Shown: positions 27,715 through 36,516 of the stretch, one piece after another
Layout of the letters: each line of letters begins with the position of its first letter
How positions within the stretch are numbered: the stretch's first letter is position 1
Assembly: GCF_900105585.1 (NCBI RefSeq)
Contig: NZ_FNRT01000002.1
Coordinates: 3,100,001-3,164,000 of the forward strand
DNA length: 64,000 nucleotides
Direction of reading: 5' to 3'
Source: Nocardioides exalbidus
Lineage (GTDB): Bacteria > Actinomycetota > Actinomycetes > Propionibacteriales > Nocardioidaceae
Program-made: the position numbers and the translations under genes
Notes under the pieces: model-generated
The model's input: only the letters and a program-made list of their open reading frames with translations
The model's database searches: none
What the model was told of the DNA's origin: nothing

Positions 27715-27874
27715 GGGGCGCGGGGCGCCCTCGTCGACCAACGGCGGGTAGCTGGTGGCGTTGGTTTCGACACGCTCGCTGGCGCTCGCTGCTCGACCAG
27801 CGGCGGGCGTGGGGCGCCCTGCTCGACCAGCGGCAGGCGCGGGGCGCCCGGCTCGACCAGCGGCCGGAGGGGGG
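27715..27874. repeat. Repeat cluster: dispersed repeat plus 30-nt tandem array
   Basis: This fills most of the 262-nt gap between the HNH gene and uppS. One dispersed repeat lies at 27763-27799. A 30-nt tandem unit (starting GCTCGACCAGCGGC and ending GGGGCGCCC) is present at 27791-27820 and 27821-27850, with a partial copy from 27851 and a degenerate copy around 27721-27748. Each unit contains the palindrome GGGCGCCC. Copies are directly adjacent without spacers, so this is not a CRISPR array. Confidence 0.75.
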
Positions 27875-27881
27875 TCGACAC

Positions 27882-27887
27882 TAGGCT
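27882..27887 (+). promoter_or_regulatory. -10 element of uppS (candidate, leaderless)
   Basis: TAGGCT ends 7 nt before GTG 27895 and directly follows the tandem repeat array. Confidence 0.5.
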
Positions 27888-27894
27888 CTCCCTC

Positions 27895-28692
27895 GTGAAG
27901 CGCGCCGTCCGACAGCCGACCCCGCACCCGTCAGGCGCGACGCCGCCTCCGGTCCCGAAGGACCTCGTCCCGGAGCACGTCGCGATCATCATGGACGGCA
28001 ACGGCCGGTGGGCGAAGGAGCGAGGACTGCCGCGCACGAAGGGCCACGAGCAGGGGGAGAGCAGCCTGTTCGACGTCGTGGAGGGCGCGATCGAGGTCGG
28101 CGTGAAGGCCATCTCGGCCTACGCGTTCTCGACCGAGAACTGGTCGCGCACGCCCGACGAGGTGCGCTTCCTGATGGGCTTCAACCGCGACGTGATCCGC
28201 CGCCGACGCGACGAGATGCACGAGCTCGGCGTCCGGGTCCGATGGGCGGGTCGTGCGCCGCGGCTCTGGAAGTCGGTCATCAAGGAGCTCCAGGTCGCGG
28301 AGGAGATGACCCGCGACAACGACGTGCTGACGTTGACGATGTGCGTCAACTACGGCGGTCGTGCCGAGCTCGCCGACGCGGCGCGCTCGATCGCGCGTGA
28401 GGTCGCGGCCGGCCGGCTCAACCCCGACAAGGTCGACGAGAAGGTGTTCGCGAAGCACCTCTACGTCCCCGAGCTGCCCGACGCCGACCTGGTCTGGCGC
28501 ACGTCGGGGGAGCAGCGGCTCTCGAACTACATGCTGTGGCAGGCGGCCTACAGCGAGATGGTCTTCACCGACGTGCTCTGGCCCGACGTCGACCGCCGCC
28601 ACCTGTGGCAGGCCGTCGAGACGTACGCCAGCCGTGACCGCCGCTACGGCGGTGCCGTCCCCAACCAGGCGAGCCCCCACGGCGAGGGCTGA
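27895..28692 (+). CDS. uppS: Isoprenyl transferase (UppS, cis-prenyl diphosphate synthase)
   Basis: The 265-residue cis-prenyltransferase has the catalytic MDGNGRWAKERG (Asp about residue 33), the substrate motif STENWSR and the C-terminal signature RTSGEQRLSNYMLWQ. It elongates farnesyl diphosphate to the C50-C55 lipid carrier used in cell-wall synthesis. In actinobacteria this position, beside recO and zur, is held by the decaprenyl diphosphate synthase (Rv2361c). GTG 27895 has no ribosome binding site but a TAGGCT hexamer just upstream, consistent with a leaderless mRNA. Confidence 0.96.
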   Translation: MKRAVRQPTPHPSGATPPPVPKDLVPEHVAIIMDGNGRWAKERGLPRTKGHEQGESSLFDVVEGAIEVGVKAISAYAFSTENWSRTPDEVRFLMGFNRDVIRRRRDEMHELGVRVRWAGRAPRLWKSVIKELQVAEEMTRDNDVLTLTMCVNYGGRAELADAARSIAREVAAGRLNPDKVDEKVFAKHLYVPELPDADLVWRTSGEQRLSNYMLWQAAYSEMVFTDVLWPDVDRRHLWQAVETYASRDRRYGGAVPNQASPHGEG

Positions 28693-28702
28693 GGGCGACC
28701 GC

Positions 28703-28852
28703 TCAGCCGGACGCGCCTCCACGCAGCAACCAGTTCGTCTCGCGGTAGCGGTCCTCGAGCTCCTCGGGCTGCGGCACGACGTCCTGCGACGTGCGCGTGT
28801 CCTCGACGCGCACGCGCGGCGGGAGCTGGGAGTACGACGACTCGGTGGCCAT
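28703..28852 (-). CDS. Conserved-looking 49-residue small protein
   Basis: A 49-codon gene with ATG 28852 encodes a hydrophilic, charged peptide with no membrane segment (MATESSYSQLPPRVRVEDTR at the N-terminus, TNWLLRGGASG at the end). It sits 17 nt after the stop of zur in the same direction and ends 10 nt from the convergent uppS stop. Composition and third-position GC look coding. I do not recognise the family. It could be a late gene of the zur transcript. Confidence 0.6.
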   Translation of the reverse strand: MATESSYSQLPPRVRVEDTRTSQDVVPQPEELEDRYRETNWLLRGGASG

Positions 28853-28869
28853 GCTGCGAGCGTAGCCCC

Positions 28870-29307
28870 CTAGCGGCACGCGGGACAGGTCCCGAAGATC
28901 TCCAGCGTGTGGCTGATGTCGCCATAGCCGTGCTCCTGGGCGATCGCGTTGGTCCAGCGCTCCACGGCCGGTCCCTCGACCTCGACGGTCGCGCCGCACG
29001 TGCGGCACACGAGGTGGTGGTGGTGCGTGTCCGAGCAGCTGCGCCAGATGGCCTCGCCGTCCTCGTTGCGCAGCATGTCGACCTCGCCGGCGTCGGCGAG
29101 CGCCGCGAGGGTGCGGTAGACGGTCGCGAGCCCGACCGAGTCGCCCTGCTTCTGGATCAGGTCGTGGATCTCCTGGGCGCTCCGGAAGTCGTCGAAGCCC
29201 GCCAGGGCGGCCGCGACGGCGCGACGCTGGCGGGTGGGCCGGACGGTCCGCTGCGGGGAGTCCGCCGCGGGTCCGGGGGAGGAGGGGGTGTGTTCAGTGC
29301 TCGTCAT
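28870..29307 (-). CDS. zur: Zinc uptake regulator Zur (Fur family)
   Basis: The 145-residue Fur-family repressor has an N-terminal winged helix (about 20-85; DSVGLATVYRTLAALADAG). The C-terminal dimerisation domain carries the metal-binding HHHHLVC segment and two CxxC pairs (CRTCG and CPAC) that hold the structural zinc. Location directly behind znuBC and the znuA Zur boxes identify it as Zur rather than Fur. With zinc bound it represses znuABC. Its start overlaps the znuB stop by 14 nt, so it is co-transcribed with the transporter and would report on its own repression. Confidence 0.93.
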   Translation of the reverse strand: MTSTEHTPSSPGPAADSPQRTVRPTRQRRAVAAALAGFDDFRSAQEIHDLIQKQGDSVGLATVYRTLAALADAGEVDMLRNEDGEAIWRSCSDTHHHHLVCRTCGATVEVEGPAVERWTNAIAQEHGYGDISHTLEIFGTCPACR

Positions 29308-30304
29308 AGTGCTCTCCGTGTACGGCGTGACGGTGGCCGTCGTGGACGTAGTCCACGTGGTCCCCGTGCGGGACGGCGAGGTGGCCGCACGCCTCGCCGT
29401 GCTGGTGGGGGTGCTCGTCGTCGGTCGCCGCGCGGTGGGGCGTGGGGTCGACCTCCGGGAAGGGTGCCATCAACGTGCTGCGCCGGCGCAGCCACACGCC
29501 GATCGGCCAGGTCGCGGTGAACATGGCCAGCGCGACCATCACGATGGTCGGCCCGGGGTAGACCGAGACCTTGAACGACAGCGCCGCGCTGAGCACCAGC
29601 CCCCCGACCGCCGACACGCACCCGACCGCCATCGCGCCGAACAGGGTCGTGCGGAACGAGCGGGCGAGCTGCTGCGACGTGGCGACCGGCACCACCATCA
29701 GGGCGGAGACGAGCAGCAGCCCGACCGTGCGCATCGCGACGGTGATGCTGGCCGCGGCGAGCACCGCGATGAGCAGGTTGTAGGCGCGCACCCGCAGCCC
29801 GGCGACGCGCGCGAAGTCCGGGTCGCTGGCGACGGCGAACAGCTGGGGCGACAGTCCGAGCGCGACGAGGAGCACGACCACCGTCAGCACCGCCGTGAAC
29901 CACACGTCGGCCGACGAGATCGCGTTGAGGGAGCCGAAGAGGTAGGCCTGCAGGGTCGCGGCGCCCTGGCCGGCGATGCCGGTGATCAGCACGCCGCCGG
30001 CGAGGCCGCCGTAGAACAGCAGGGCCAGGGCGACGTCGCCGTTGGTGTGGCCGCGCTCGCGGATGAGCTCCATCAGCACGGCTCCGAGCACCGCGACCAC
30101 GACCGCGGTCCACGTCGGCGAGGCGCCGGTGAGCAGCCCGAGCGCCACACCGGTGACGGCCACGTGCCCGATGCCGTCGCCGAGCAGCGCCAGGCGGCGC
30201 TGCACGAGGAACGTGCCGATCGCGGGCGCCGCGAGCCCGGTCAGCAGCGCGGCGATGAGCGCTCGCTGCATGAAGTCGAGCGCGAAGAGGTCGAGGAACG
30301 TCAT
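29294..30304 (-). CDS. znuB: Zinc ABC transporter permease ZnuB
   Basis: The 336-residue permease of the ABC-3 family has about eight hydrophobic helices over residues 10-270 and the conserved LLGDGIGHVAVTGVALG loop. It forms the membrane channel of the high-affinity zinc importer. Unusually, it ends in a cytoplasmic tail of about 45 residues packed with His, Asp and Glu (for example HPHQHGEACGH and HDGHRHAVHGEH). ATG 30304 is chosen because the longer frame runs back through znuC. It overlaps zur by 14 nt. Confidence 0.93.
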   Translation of the reverse strand: MTFLDLFALDFMQRALIAALLTGLAAPAIGTFLVQRRLALLGDGIGHVAVTGVALGLLTGASPTWTAVVVAVLGAVLMELIRERGHTNGDVALALLFYGGLAGGVLITGIAGQGAATLQAYLFGSLNAISSADVWFTAVLTVVVLLVALGLSPQLFAVASDPDFARVAGLRVRAYNLLIAVLAAASITVAMRTVGLLLVSALMVVPVATSQQLARSFRTTLFGAMAVGCVSAVGGLVLSAALSFKVSVYPGPTIVMVALAMFTATWPIGVWLRRRSTLMAPFPEVDPTPHRAATDDEHPHQHGEACGHLAVPHGDHVDYVHDGHRHAVHGEHYDEH

Positions 30305-30305
30305 C

Positions 30306-31115
30306 TCAGCGCCTCCGGTCGACGTCGAAGGGGGAGGCCACGTGCGGCGCGTGGTCGTGCCGGCTCGGGCCCTCGTGCGCGTGGTCGTGGCCGTGCGGGT
30401 GGTGCGTGTGCGAGGCCAGCTCCTGCGTGAGCGGTGCGCCGTCGTAGGCAACCCGGCCGTCGCGCATCACGACGGACCGGTCGATCAGCGGCGCCATCGG
30501 GCCGATCTCGTGGGCCACCAGCAGGATCGTCGCCCCGGTCTCCTTGAGGCGACCGAGTGCGTCGGCGAGCGCGCGCTGGTTGGGCAGGTCGACTCCCGCC
30601 GTGGGCTCGTCGAGCACGAGCAGGTCCGGCTCGCCGGCGAGCGCCCGCGCGATGAGGACCCGCTGCTGCTGGCCGCCCGAGAGCTGCGAGACGCCGTACG
30701 ACGACCGCCCGGCGAGGCCGACGACCTCCAGGGCGTTCTCGACGGCCCGGCGGTCGGCTGCGCCCGTCGGGCGGAAGAGGCCGCGGCGGCCGACGCGGCC
30801 GGAGGTGACGACCTCGCGGACGGTCGCGGGCACGCCGCCGATCGCGGACGAGCGCTGGGGCACGAAGCCGATGCGGCGCCAGTCGGTGAAGTCCTCGATC
30901 GGGGTGCCGAACAACCGGACCGTCCCCCGCGCGTGGGGGAGCAGCCCGGTCACGGCCCGCACCAGGGTCGACTTGCCGGAGCCGTTGGGGCCGAGCAGCG
31001 TCACCATGTCGCCCGGGTGGACGGTGAGGTCGACGTCGCGCAGGATCGGCCGGCCGCCGATCGAGACGGAGACCTGGTCGAGGACGACGGGTGCGGTGGG
31101 GTCGGGAGACGTCAC
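30306..31115 (-). CDS. znuC: Zinc ABC transporter ATP-binding protein ZnuC
   Basis: The 269-residue ATPase has Walker A GPNGSGKST (about 42-50), signature LSGGQQQR, Walker B LLVLDEPT and the switch His in LLVAHE. It powers ZnuB. The C-terminus carries a His-rich tail (SHTHHPHGHDHAHEG, about 233-247) not needed in the basic fold. It overlaps znuA by 4 nt and is separated from znuB by 1 nt. Confidence 0.95.
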   Translation of the reverse strand: MTSPDPTAPVVLDQVSVSIGGRPILRDVDLTVHPGDMVTLLGPNGSGKSTLVRAVTGLLPHARGTVRLFGTPIEDFTDWRRIGFVPQRSSAIGGVPATVREVVTSGRVGRRGLFRPTGAADRRAVENALEVVGLAGRSSYGVSQLSGGQQQRVLIARALAGEPDLLVLDEPTAGVDLPNQRALADALGRLKETGATILLVAHEIGPMAPLIDRSVVMRDGRVAYDGAPLTQELASHTHHPHGHDHAHEGPSRHDHAPHVASPFDVDRRR

Positions 31116-32071
31116 GAGCAGTCGTTGGCCTTCTGCAGGGCGGCGAGGTTCTCACGCATGATGGAAAGGTAGTCCTCTCCGGCCGTGTCGTCCGAGAGCC
31201 CCTCGATGGGGTCGAGCACCGCACTGGTGATGCCCATGTCGCCCGCGAGCGTCTCGGCCATCTTCGGGCTCACGAGCCGCTCGGAGAAGACCGTGGTCAC
31301 GCCGTCCGCGTCGATCAGCTCCTGCAGGCGTGCCAGGTCGGCAGCGGTGGGCTCGGACTCGGGCGAGAGGCCTGCGATCGGCTCGAAGTCGAGGCCGTAG
31401 CGCGACATGTAGCTGAACGCGTCGTGGCTGACCACCGTGGTGGTCCGGGTGCAGCTCGCCAGGCCGTCGGTGTACTCCTGGTCCAGCTGCTCCAGGTCGG
31501 TGCGCAGCGACGAGGCGTTGTCGGCGTACGTGGTCGCGTTGTCGGGGTCGATGTCGGACAGCTCGCCGGCGACGGAGTCGGCGAAGTCGGCCACGAGGAG
31601 CGGGTCGAGCCAGAAGTGCGGGTCGACGTCGCCGTGGTCGTGGCCGTCCTCGGCGTGCTCGGCGTGCTCCTCCTCGGTCTCGCCCTCGTGCGACTCCTCG
31701 CTGTGGTCGGCCGGCATCAGGTCGATGACCGAGGTGACGTCGAGGACGTCGGCGTCGGTGTTCTCGGCCGCGGCGTCGACGGCTGGCTGGAAGCCCTCCT
31801 CCAGCACGACGAGGTCGGCGCTCTCGACCTCGGCGGTCTGCTTGATGTCGAGGCTGAGGTCGTGCGGCTCCTGGCCGGGCTGGGTGAGGTTGTCGACCGT
31901 CCAGCCGTCGCCCGCCACCCGCCCGGTCACCCATGCCAGCGGGTAGAACGCGGCGACCGCCTGGCGACCATTCCCGGACGAGTCACCTCCCGACTGACCG
32001 CAGCCGGCAAGGAGGGCGGAGGCGGTCAGGAGGCTGAGGGTGAGGGAGAGCGAGCGGGTGACAGGCGACAT
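31112..32071 (-). CDS. znuA: Zinc ABC transporter substrate-binding lipoprotein ZnuA
   Basis: The 319-residue cluster A-I binding protein has a signal peptide and lipobox LLAGC. Zinc-site candidates are His in EPHDLSL, His in DPHFWLDP, His in VVSHDAFSY and a late acidic residue. An acidic His-rich loop (about 130-158, HSEESHEGETEEEHAEHAED) precedes DPHFW, as is typical for ZnuA. ATG 32071 is chosen over GTG 32086, because the latter lies within the promoter and a Zur box. With TTGACA at 32109-32104 and GAGAAT at 32084-32079, transcription would begin at the ATG itself. Confidence 0.94.
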   Translation of the reverse strand: MSPVTRSLSLTLSLLTASALLAGCGQSGGDSSGNGRQAVAAFYPLAWVTGRVAGDGWTVDNLTQPGQEPHDLSLDIKQTAEVESADLVVLEEGFQPAVDAAAENTDADVLDVTSVIDLMPADHSEESHEGETEEEHAEHAEDGHDHGDVDPHFWLDPLLVADFADSVAGELSDIDPDNATTYADNASSLRTDLEQLDQEYTDGLASCTRTTTVVSHDAFSYMSRYGLDFEPIAGLSPESEPTAADLARLQELIDADGVTTVFSERLVSPKMAETLAGDMGITSAVLDPIEGLSDDTAGEDYLSIMRENLAALQKANDCS

Positions 32072-32107
32072 GAGAACGATTCTCACGATGGATGAGAACC
32101 ATTGTCA
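32071..32107. promoter_or_regulatory. Two Zur boxes over the znuA promoter
   Basis: TGAGAACGATTCTCA (32071-32085) is a perfect inverted repeat, and TGAGAACCATTGTCA (32093-32107) is a near-perfect second copy. They fit the actinobacterial Zur pattern TGAnAAnnnTTnTCA. The first covers the -10 region and the second the perfect TTGACA -35 of the leftward znuA promoter. The second also touches the region 14-30 nt upstream of the divergent promoter at 32122, so that gene may be affected too. Confidence 0.85.
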
Positions 32108-32121
32108 AATCGGGAGGGGGC

Positions 32122-32127
32122 TAGCCT
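32122..32127 (+). promoter_or_regulatory. -10 element (candidate, leaderless) of the monooxygenase-like gene
   Basis: TAGCCT ends 7 nt before GTG 32135 and lies 14 nt from the nearer Zur box. Confidence 0.45.
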
Positions 32128-32134
32128 CGGGCCC

Positions 32135-32506
32135 GTGCTCGTCGTCACCCGCCTCCGTACGCCGACCTCCGACCCCGGCGCGGAACAGGACCTGCGCGCG
32201 GGGCTCCTGCAGGCGCTCGGCATCCTCGAGTCCAAGCCGGGCTTCGTCACCGGCGGCGTCGGCCGCAACGTCGACGACCCGACCCTGTGGGTATTGACCA
32301 CCCGCTGGGAGAACGTGGGTTCGTACCGGCGCGCGCTGGGGTCCTACGAGGGGAAGATGCACATCCAGCCACTGATGGTGCACGCCCTCGACGAGCCGAG
32401 CGCCTACGAGGTCGTGGAGGAGGGGACCGACCTCAACCAATCCATTCCGCGGCGCCGTCCTGAGGAGGGCGAGGGACGAGCCCGTCTCGAAGGGTCGATA
32501 GGCTGA
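32135..32506 (+). CDS. Antibiotic biosynthesis monooxygenase-like (ABM) protein
   Basis: The 123-residue protein has a ferredoxin-like ABM fold (LVVTRLRTP at the first strand, then [19 protein letters not shown] and [19 protein letters not shown]). Members are small dimeric oxygenases or heme-degrading enzymes, and many are of unknown role. The fold ends near residue 105; the remaining residues are encoded by a dispersed repeat (32457-32497). It is divergent from znuA across the Zur boxes, so zinc regulation is possible. GTG 32135 is chosen for the upstream TAGCCT hexamer; the longer TTG frame would run through the Zur box. Confidence 0.82.
   Translation: MLVVTRLRTPTSDPGAEQDLRAGLLQALGILESKPGFVTGGVGRNVDDPTLWVLTTRWENVGSYRRALGSYEGKMHIQPLMVHALDEPSAYEVVEEGTDLNQSIPRRRPEEGEGRARLEGSIG
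32457..32497. repeat. Dispersed repeat forming the 3' end of the ABM gene
   Basis: GTCCTGAGGAGGGCGAGG begins and GTCTCGAAGGGTCG ends this 41-nt element. It resembles the CCTTCGAGAC...CTCAGGA intergenic repeats I associate with Nocardioides-type genomes. The ABM reading frame runs through it and stops just beyond. Confidence 0.6.
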
Positions 32507-32547
32507 CGCCTCACGTCAACCTGCTGCATGCACAAAGGATCTCCACC

Positions 32548-33960
<1,413 letters not shown>

Positions 33961-33973
33961 GCCTCCTCGAGAC

Positions 33974-34615
33974 CTACGGGGCGGTGTAGGCCCAGACGAA
34001 GGTCCCGTTGACGAGACCCGGGTTGACTGCGCTCGCCAGCATGACGACGTTCCTCTCGCCCCACCAGGTGTCGCTGGCGAAGAGTCCACGGACGTTCCCT
34101 CCGGCGACGTAGACGCACAGCATCCCGGGCGGTGCGGTCGGCACGTCCGTCGTGCCGGTGCAGTCGGGGCTCCGCGGCGCACCGAACGACGCCACGAGGG
34201 GGCCCTCAGCGAAGAACGCGGTCGTCCCCTGGCTCATCGGAGTGGCCGGTCGCGCCGGGAGCGTGATGGTCGCGCTGCCGAAGTCTCCGGCGGTGGCGGC
34301 TTGGAAGAAGACCGGTGCCTTTCCCGTCACGGTCTGTCTGCTCGGGATCTTGTCCCACGCGCTGGCGCCACGCGCGCCCTGGGCGCCCGTCGATCCGGTC
34401 GCTCCCGTGGCTCCCGCCGGACCCGGGGGCCCTGCCGGACCGGTCGAGCCGCGCAGTCGCTCGACCGCCTTGGGGCTGAGGTCCTCGACCTTGATCGTGC
34501 CGTCCTTGATCTGCTTGCTCGTGACGAGTGATCCGGCGGCGTAGGACCCGGCGCCGACGCTGGCGAGCAGGGCAGCGCTGACGACGACGGCGACGGGTGC
34601 GGGCAGACGGGGCAC
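33974..34615 (-). CDS. Exported protein with short collagen-like segment
   Basis: The 213-residue protein has an N-terminal signal or anchor segment (about 8-30, VAVVVSAALLASVGAGSYA) and a conserved GTIKVEDLSPKA stretch. Ten or so collagen-type Gly-X-Y triplets follow (STGPAGPPGPAGATGATG onward, about 60-85), then a C-terminal beta-rich domain with a Cys pair. Similar exported proteins with a short triplet stretch after the DGTIKxxDLS motif are common in Nocardioides; function is unknown. GTG 34615 is chosen because AGGAGG lies directly upstream, whereas ATG 34633 would be before that ribosome binding site. Confidence 0.8.
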   Translation of the reverse strand: MPRLPAPVAVVVSAALLASVGAGSYAAGSLVTSKQIKDGTIKVEDLSPKAVERLRGSTGPAGPPGPAGATGATGSTGAQGARGASAWDKIPSRQTVTGKAPVFFQAATAGDFGSATITLPARPATPMSQGTTAFFAEGPLVASFGAPRSPDCTGTTDVPTAPPGMLCVYVAGGNVRGLFASDTWWGERNVVMLASAVNPGLVNGTFVWAYTAP

Positions 34616-34740
34616 GGTTCCTCCTGGGGACATCGGTTCGGGTCACGACCCTCTTCCTCCGGCGCCCGCGACGGCATCCGTGCTGGCCACATTTCTGTGG
34701 CACTGTGGGCAGACGACCCACTCACGCATCGGGGGATGAC

Positions 34741-35823
34741 ATGGGATCTCGCGTTCGACTCCTGGCCGTCGCGCTGCTGGCAGGCCTCCTGGTCACGCAG
34801 GGCGCCGTGGATGCCGCACCCTCGGGAGACCGGGTCGTCCGCGCCGACCCGCCGACCCGGACGATCGCGCCGATGCGGCTCCCGCGCGGCCGCGACGCGC
34901 GCCTCGACCTCATGCAGGACGGCGTCATCCACACCGCTGACGGAGCCACCCTCCCGATCCGCACCCCCGTCAACGGGGAGCAGCGCCAGCTGCTGGGGGA
35001 GAGCCCGAAGGGCTGGCTGGTCGCGGTCCGCAAGGGCTACCTCAGCCGGGTCATCGCCGTCCGCCCCGGGCGCCGCCCCACGGAGATCAGGCACAGCCGC
35101 ACCACGAGCTACGGCGAGGGCGACTCGGCGATCGGCTGGCTGCTCGCCCGGGACGGGAAGATGCTGGTCTCGACGGTCTTCGACCGCGGTGGCAGCACCC
35201 GCGACGCGATGTCGCTGCGTGGCAAGTTCCTGGGGACGAGCTACTCCGGGTCGTTCGTCACGCCGATGGACGCCGACGCCGGCCACGTCGTGACCTACGA
35301 GGACAACAAGTTCTCGCGGCTGCGCCTGTACGACTGGGTGCCCCGCACGTCGCGGACCGAGATCGCCAGGAACGCCACCTACGTCTCGCTGCGCGACGAC
35401 CTGATGTTCGTCCGCACCACCGGCCGGCTCTACGGCCCGACCCCGATCTCGGCGCCCGCGGAGCCCGCGTGGGCCGAGCCCTTCTCGCCGCTCGCGATCT
35501 CGCCCGACGGCGAGACCGCCGTCGGGCTGAGGATCTCCGGGTCGGGCTTCGACAGCCCCGCCGTCCTCGACGTGCGCCGGATGAGCGACGGCACGCTGCT
35601 CGACTCGATCGCCTTCGGGAAGAGGATCACCATGGACAACTGGTCGATCACCTCCGCCCACGAGCAGACCGCCGCGTGGGAGGGCAACCGGCGGTTCGTC
35701 TTCCAGCTCGCCGCACCCGGCGGCGCCGTGCTGGTGCGGTGCGACCTCGAGAAGTCCTGCCGGCGCGCGTCGGACGTGGGAGGCAACATCTCGTTCCCGC
35801 ACGAGTCCTTCATGTGGTGGTGA
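34741..35823 (+). CDS. Secreted protein of unknown function, possible beta-propeller
   Basis: The 360-residue protein has a signal peptide (1-25, ending GAVDAA). A body of repeating beta-strand-like blocks follows (for example SPDGETAVGLRISG and GWLVAVRKGYLSRV), suggesting a WD40/TolB-like propeller without enzymatic motifs. A Cys pair sits near the C-terminus (CDLEKSCRRA). Family not recognised. It is divergent from the collagen-like gene; the lipoprotein gene follows after 36 nt, so the two may share a transcript. Confidence 0.75.
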   Translation: MGSRVRLLAVALLAGLLVTQGAVDAAPSGDRVVRADPPTRTIAPMRLPRGRDARLDLMQDGVIHTADGATLPIRTPVNGEQRQLLGESPKGWLVAVRKGYLSRVIAVRPGRRPTEIRHSRTTSYGEGDSAIGWLLARDGKMLVSTVFDRGGSTRDAMSLRGKFLGTSYSGSFVTPMDADAGHVVTYEDNKFSRLRLYDWVPRTSRTEIARNATYVSLRDDLMFVRTTGRLYGPTPISAPAEPAWAEPFSPLAISPDGETAVGLRISGSGFDSPAVLDVRRMSDGTLLDSIAFGKRITMDNWSITSAHEQTAAWEGNRRFVFQLAAPGGAVLVRCDLEKSCRRASDVGGNISFPHESFMWW

Positions 35824-35859
35824 TCCTCCCGGTGCGAAGCGTCGTGCCACGATGACGCC

Positions 35860-36480
35860 ATGCGGCGCCTCCTCCATCTGACGAGCTGCGCCGCGCTCGT
35901 CCTGCTCGCACCGTCGCTCGGAGGGTGCAGCAGCCCACAGCCGCAGGCCGACGCCGCGGCGACCACGGCGCCCGCCGACGCCGAGGCGAGCGGGACCGCG
36001 CCGGGCACCGATCTGTCGTACGGCGAGGGCGCGACGCTCGTGTGGCGGCCGACCGCCAGCATCACCGGCGAGCTCGAGGTGAGCGTCGACGCCGTCTCCG
36101 AGGAGCGTCAGTCGGTCCTCGACGGGTGGCTGCGCGACGACGCGATGGCGGCGTCGCGGCCGTACTTCGTCACGGTCACGGTCACCAACACCGGCACCTC
36201 CGACCTCGGTGGCCAGGCCGTCCCGGTCTACCTGCGCGACGACAACGGCAAGCTCGGCGCCGCCTGGACGTTCGGCGGCGACTTCACCGCGTGCCAGAGC
36301 GGGCCGCTGCCCACGCCGTTCACCACCGGCGCGGAGACGGAGATGTGCCTGGTCTACCTGGCACCCGACCGCGCCCGCGTCGACGCGGTGGTCTTCGAGC
36401 CCACCGAGGGCTACGACCCGATCACGTGGACGGGTGCGGTGCAGCGACCGGAGTCGTCCCGGAGGTCGAGGGGCGGCTGA
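35860..36480 (+). CDS. Hypothetical lipoprotein
   Basis: The 206-residue protein has a signal peptide with lipobox SLGGC (C about 23), an Ala/Thr-rich linker, and an Ig-like domain with the pattern YFVTVTVTNTGTSDLGG seen in DUF4352-type telokin-like domains. Two Cys (FTACQSG and EMCLVYL) may form a disulfide. Function is unknown. Confidence 0.78.
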   Translation: MRRLLHLTSCAALVLLAPSLGGCSSPQPQADAAATTAPADAEASGTAPGTDLSYGEGATLVWRPTASITGELEVSVDAVSEERQSVLDGWLRDDAMAASRPYFVTVTVTNTGTSDLGGQAVPVYLRDDNGKLGAAWTFGGDFTACQSGPLPTPFTTGAETEMCLVYLAPDRARVDAVVFEPTEGYDPITWTGAVQRPESSRRSRGG

Positions 36481-36516
36481 TTTGGGGACGACCCGCCACG
36501 GTTCGACAATGGGGTC

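Noticed and set aside
27791..27874. CRISPR array
   Set aside because: The 30-nt units abut directly with no unique spacers, and no cas genes are present.
27633..28112. N-terminal extension of the HNH gene to 633 residues
   Set aside because: It runs through the tandem repeats and antisense to the first 218 nt of uppS. The DUF222 domain begins at the ATG at 27632.
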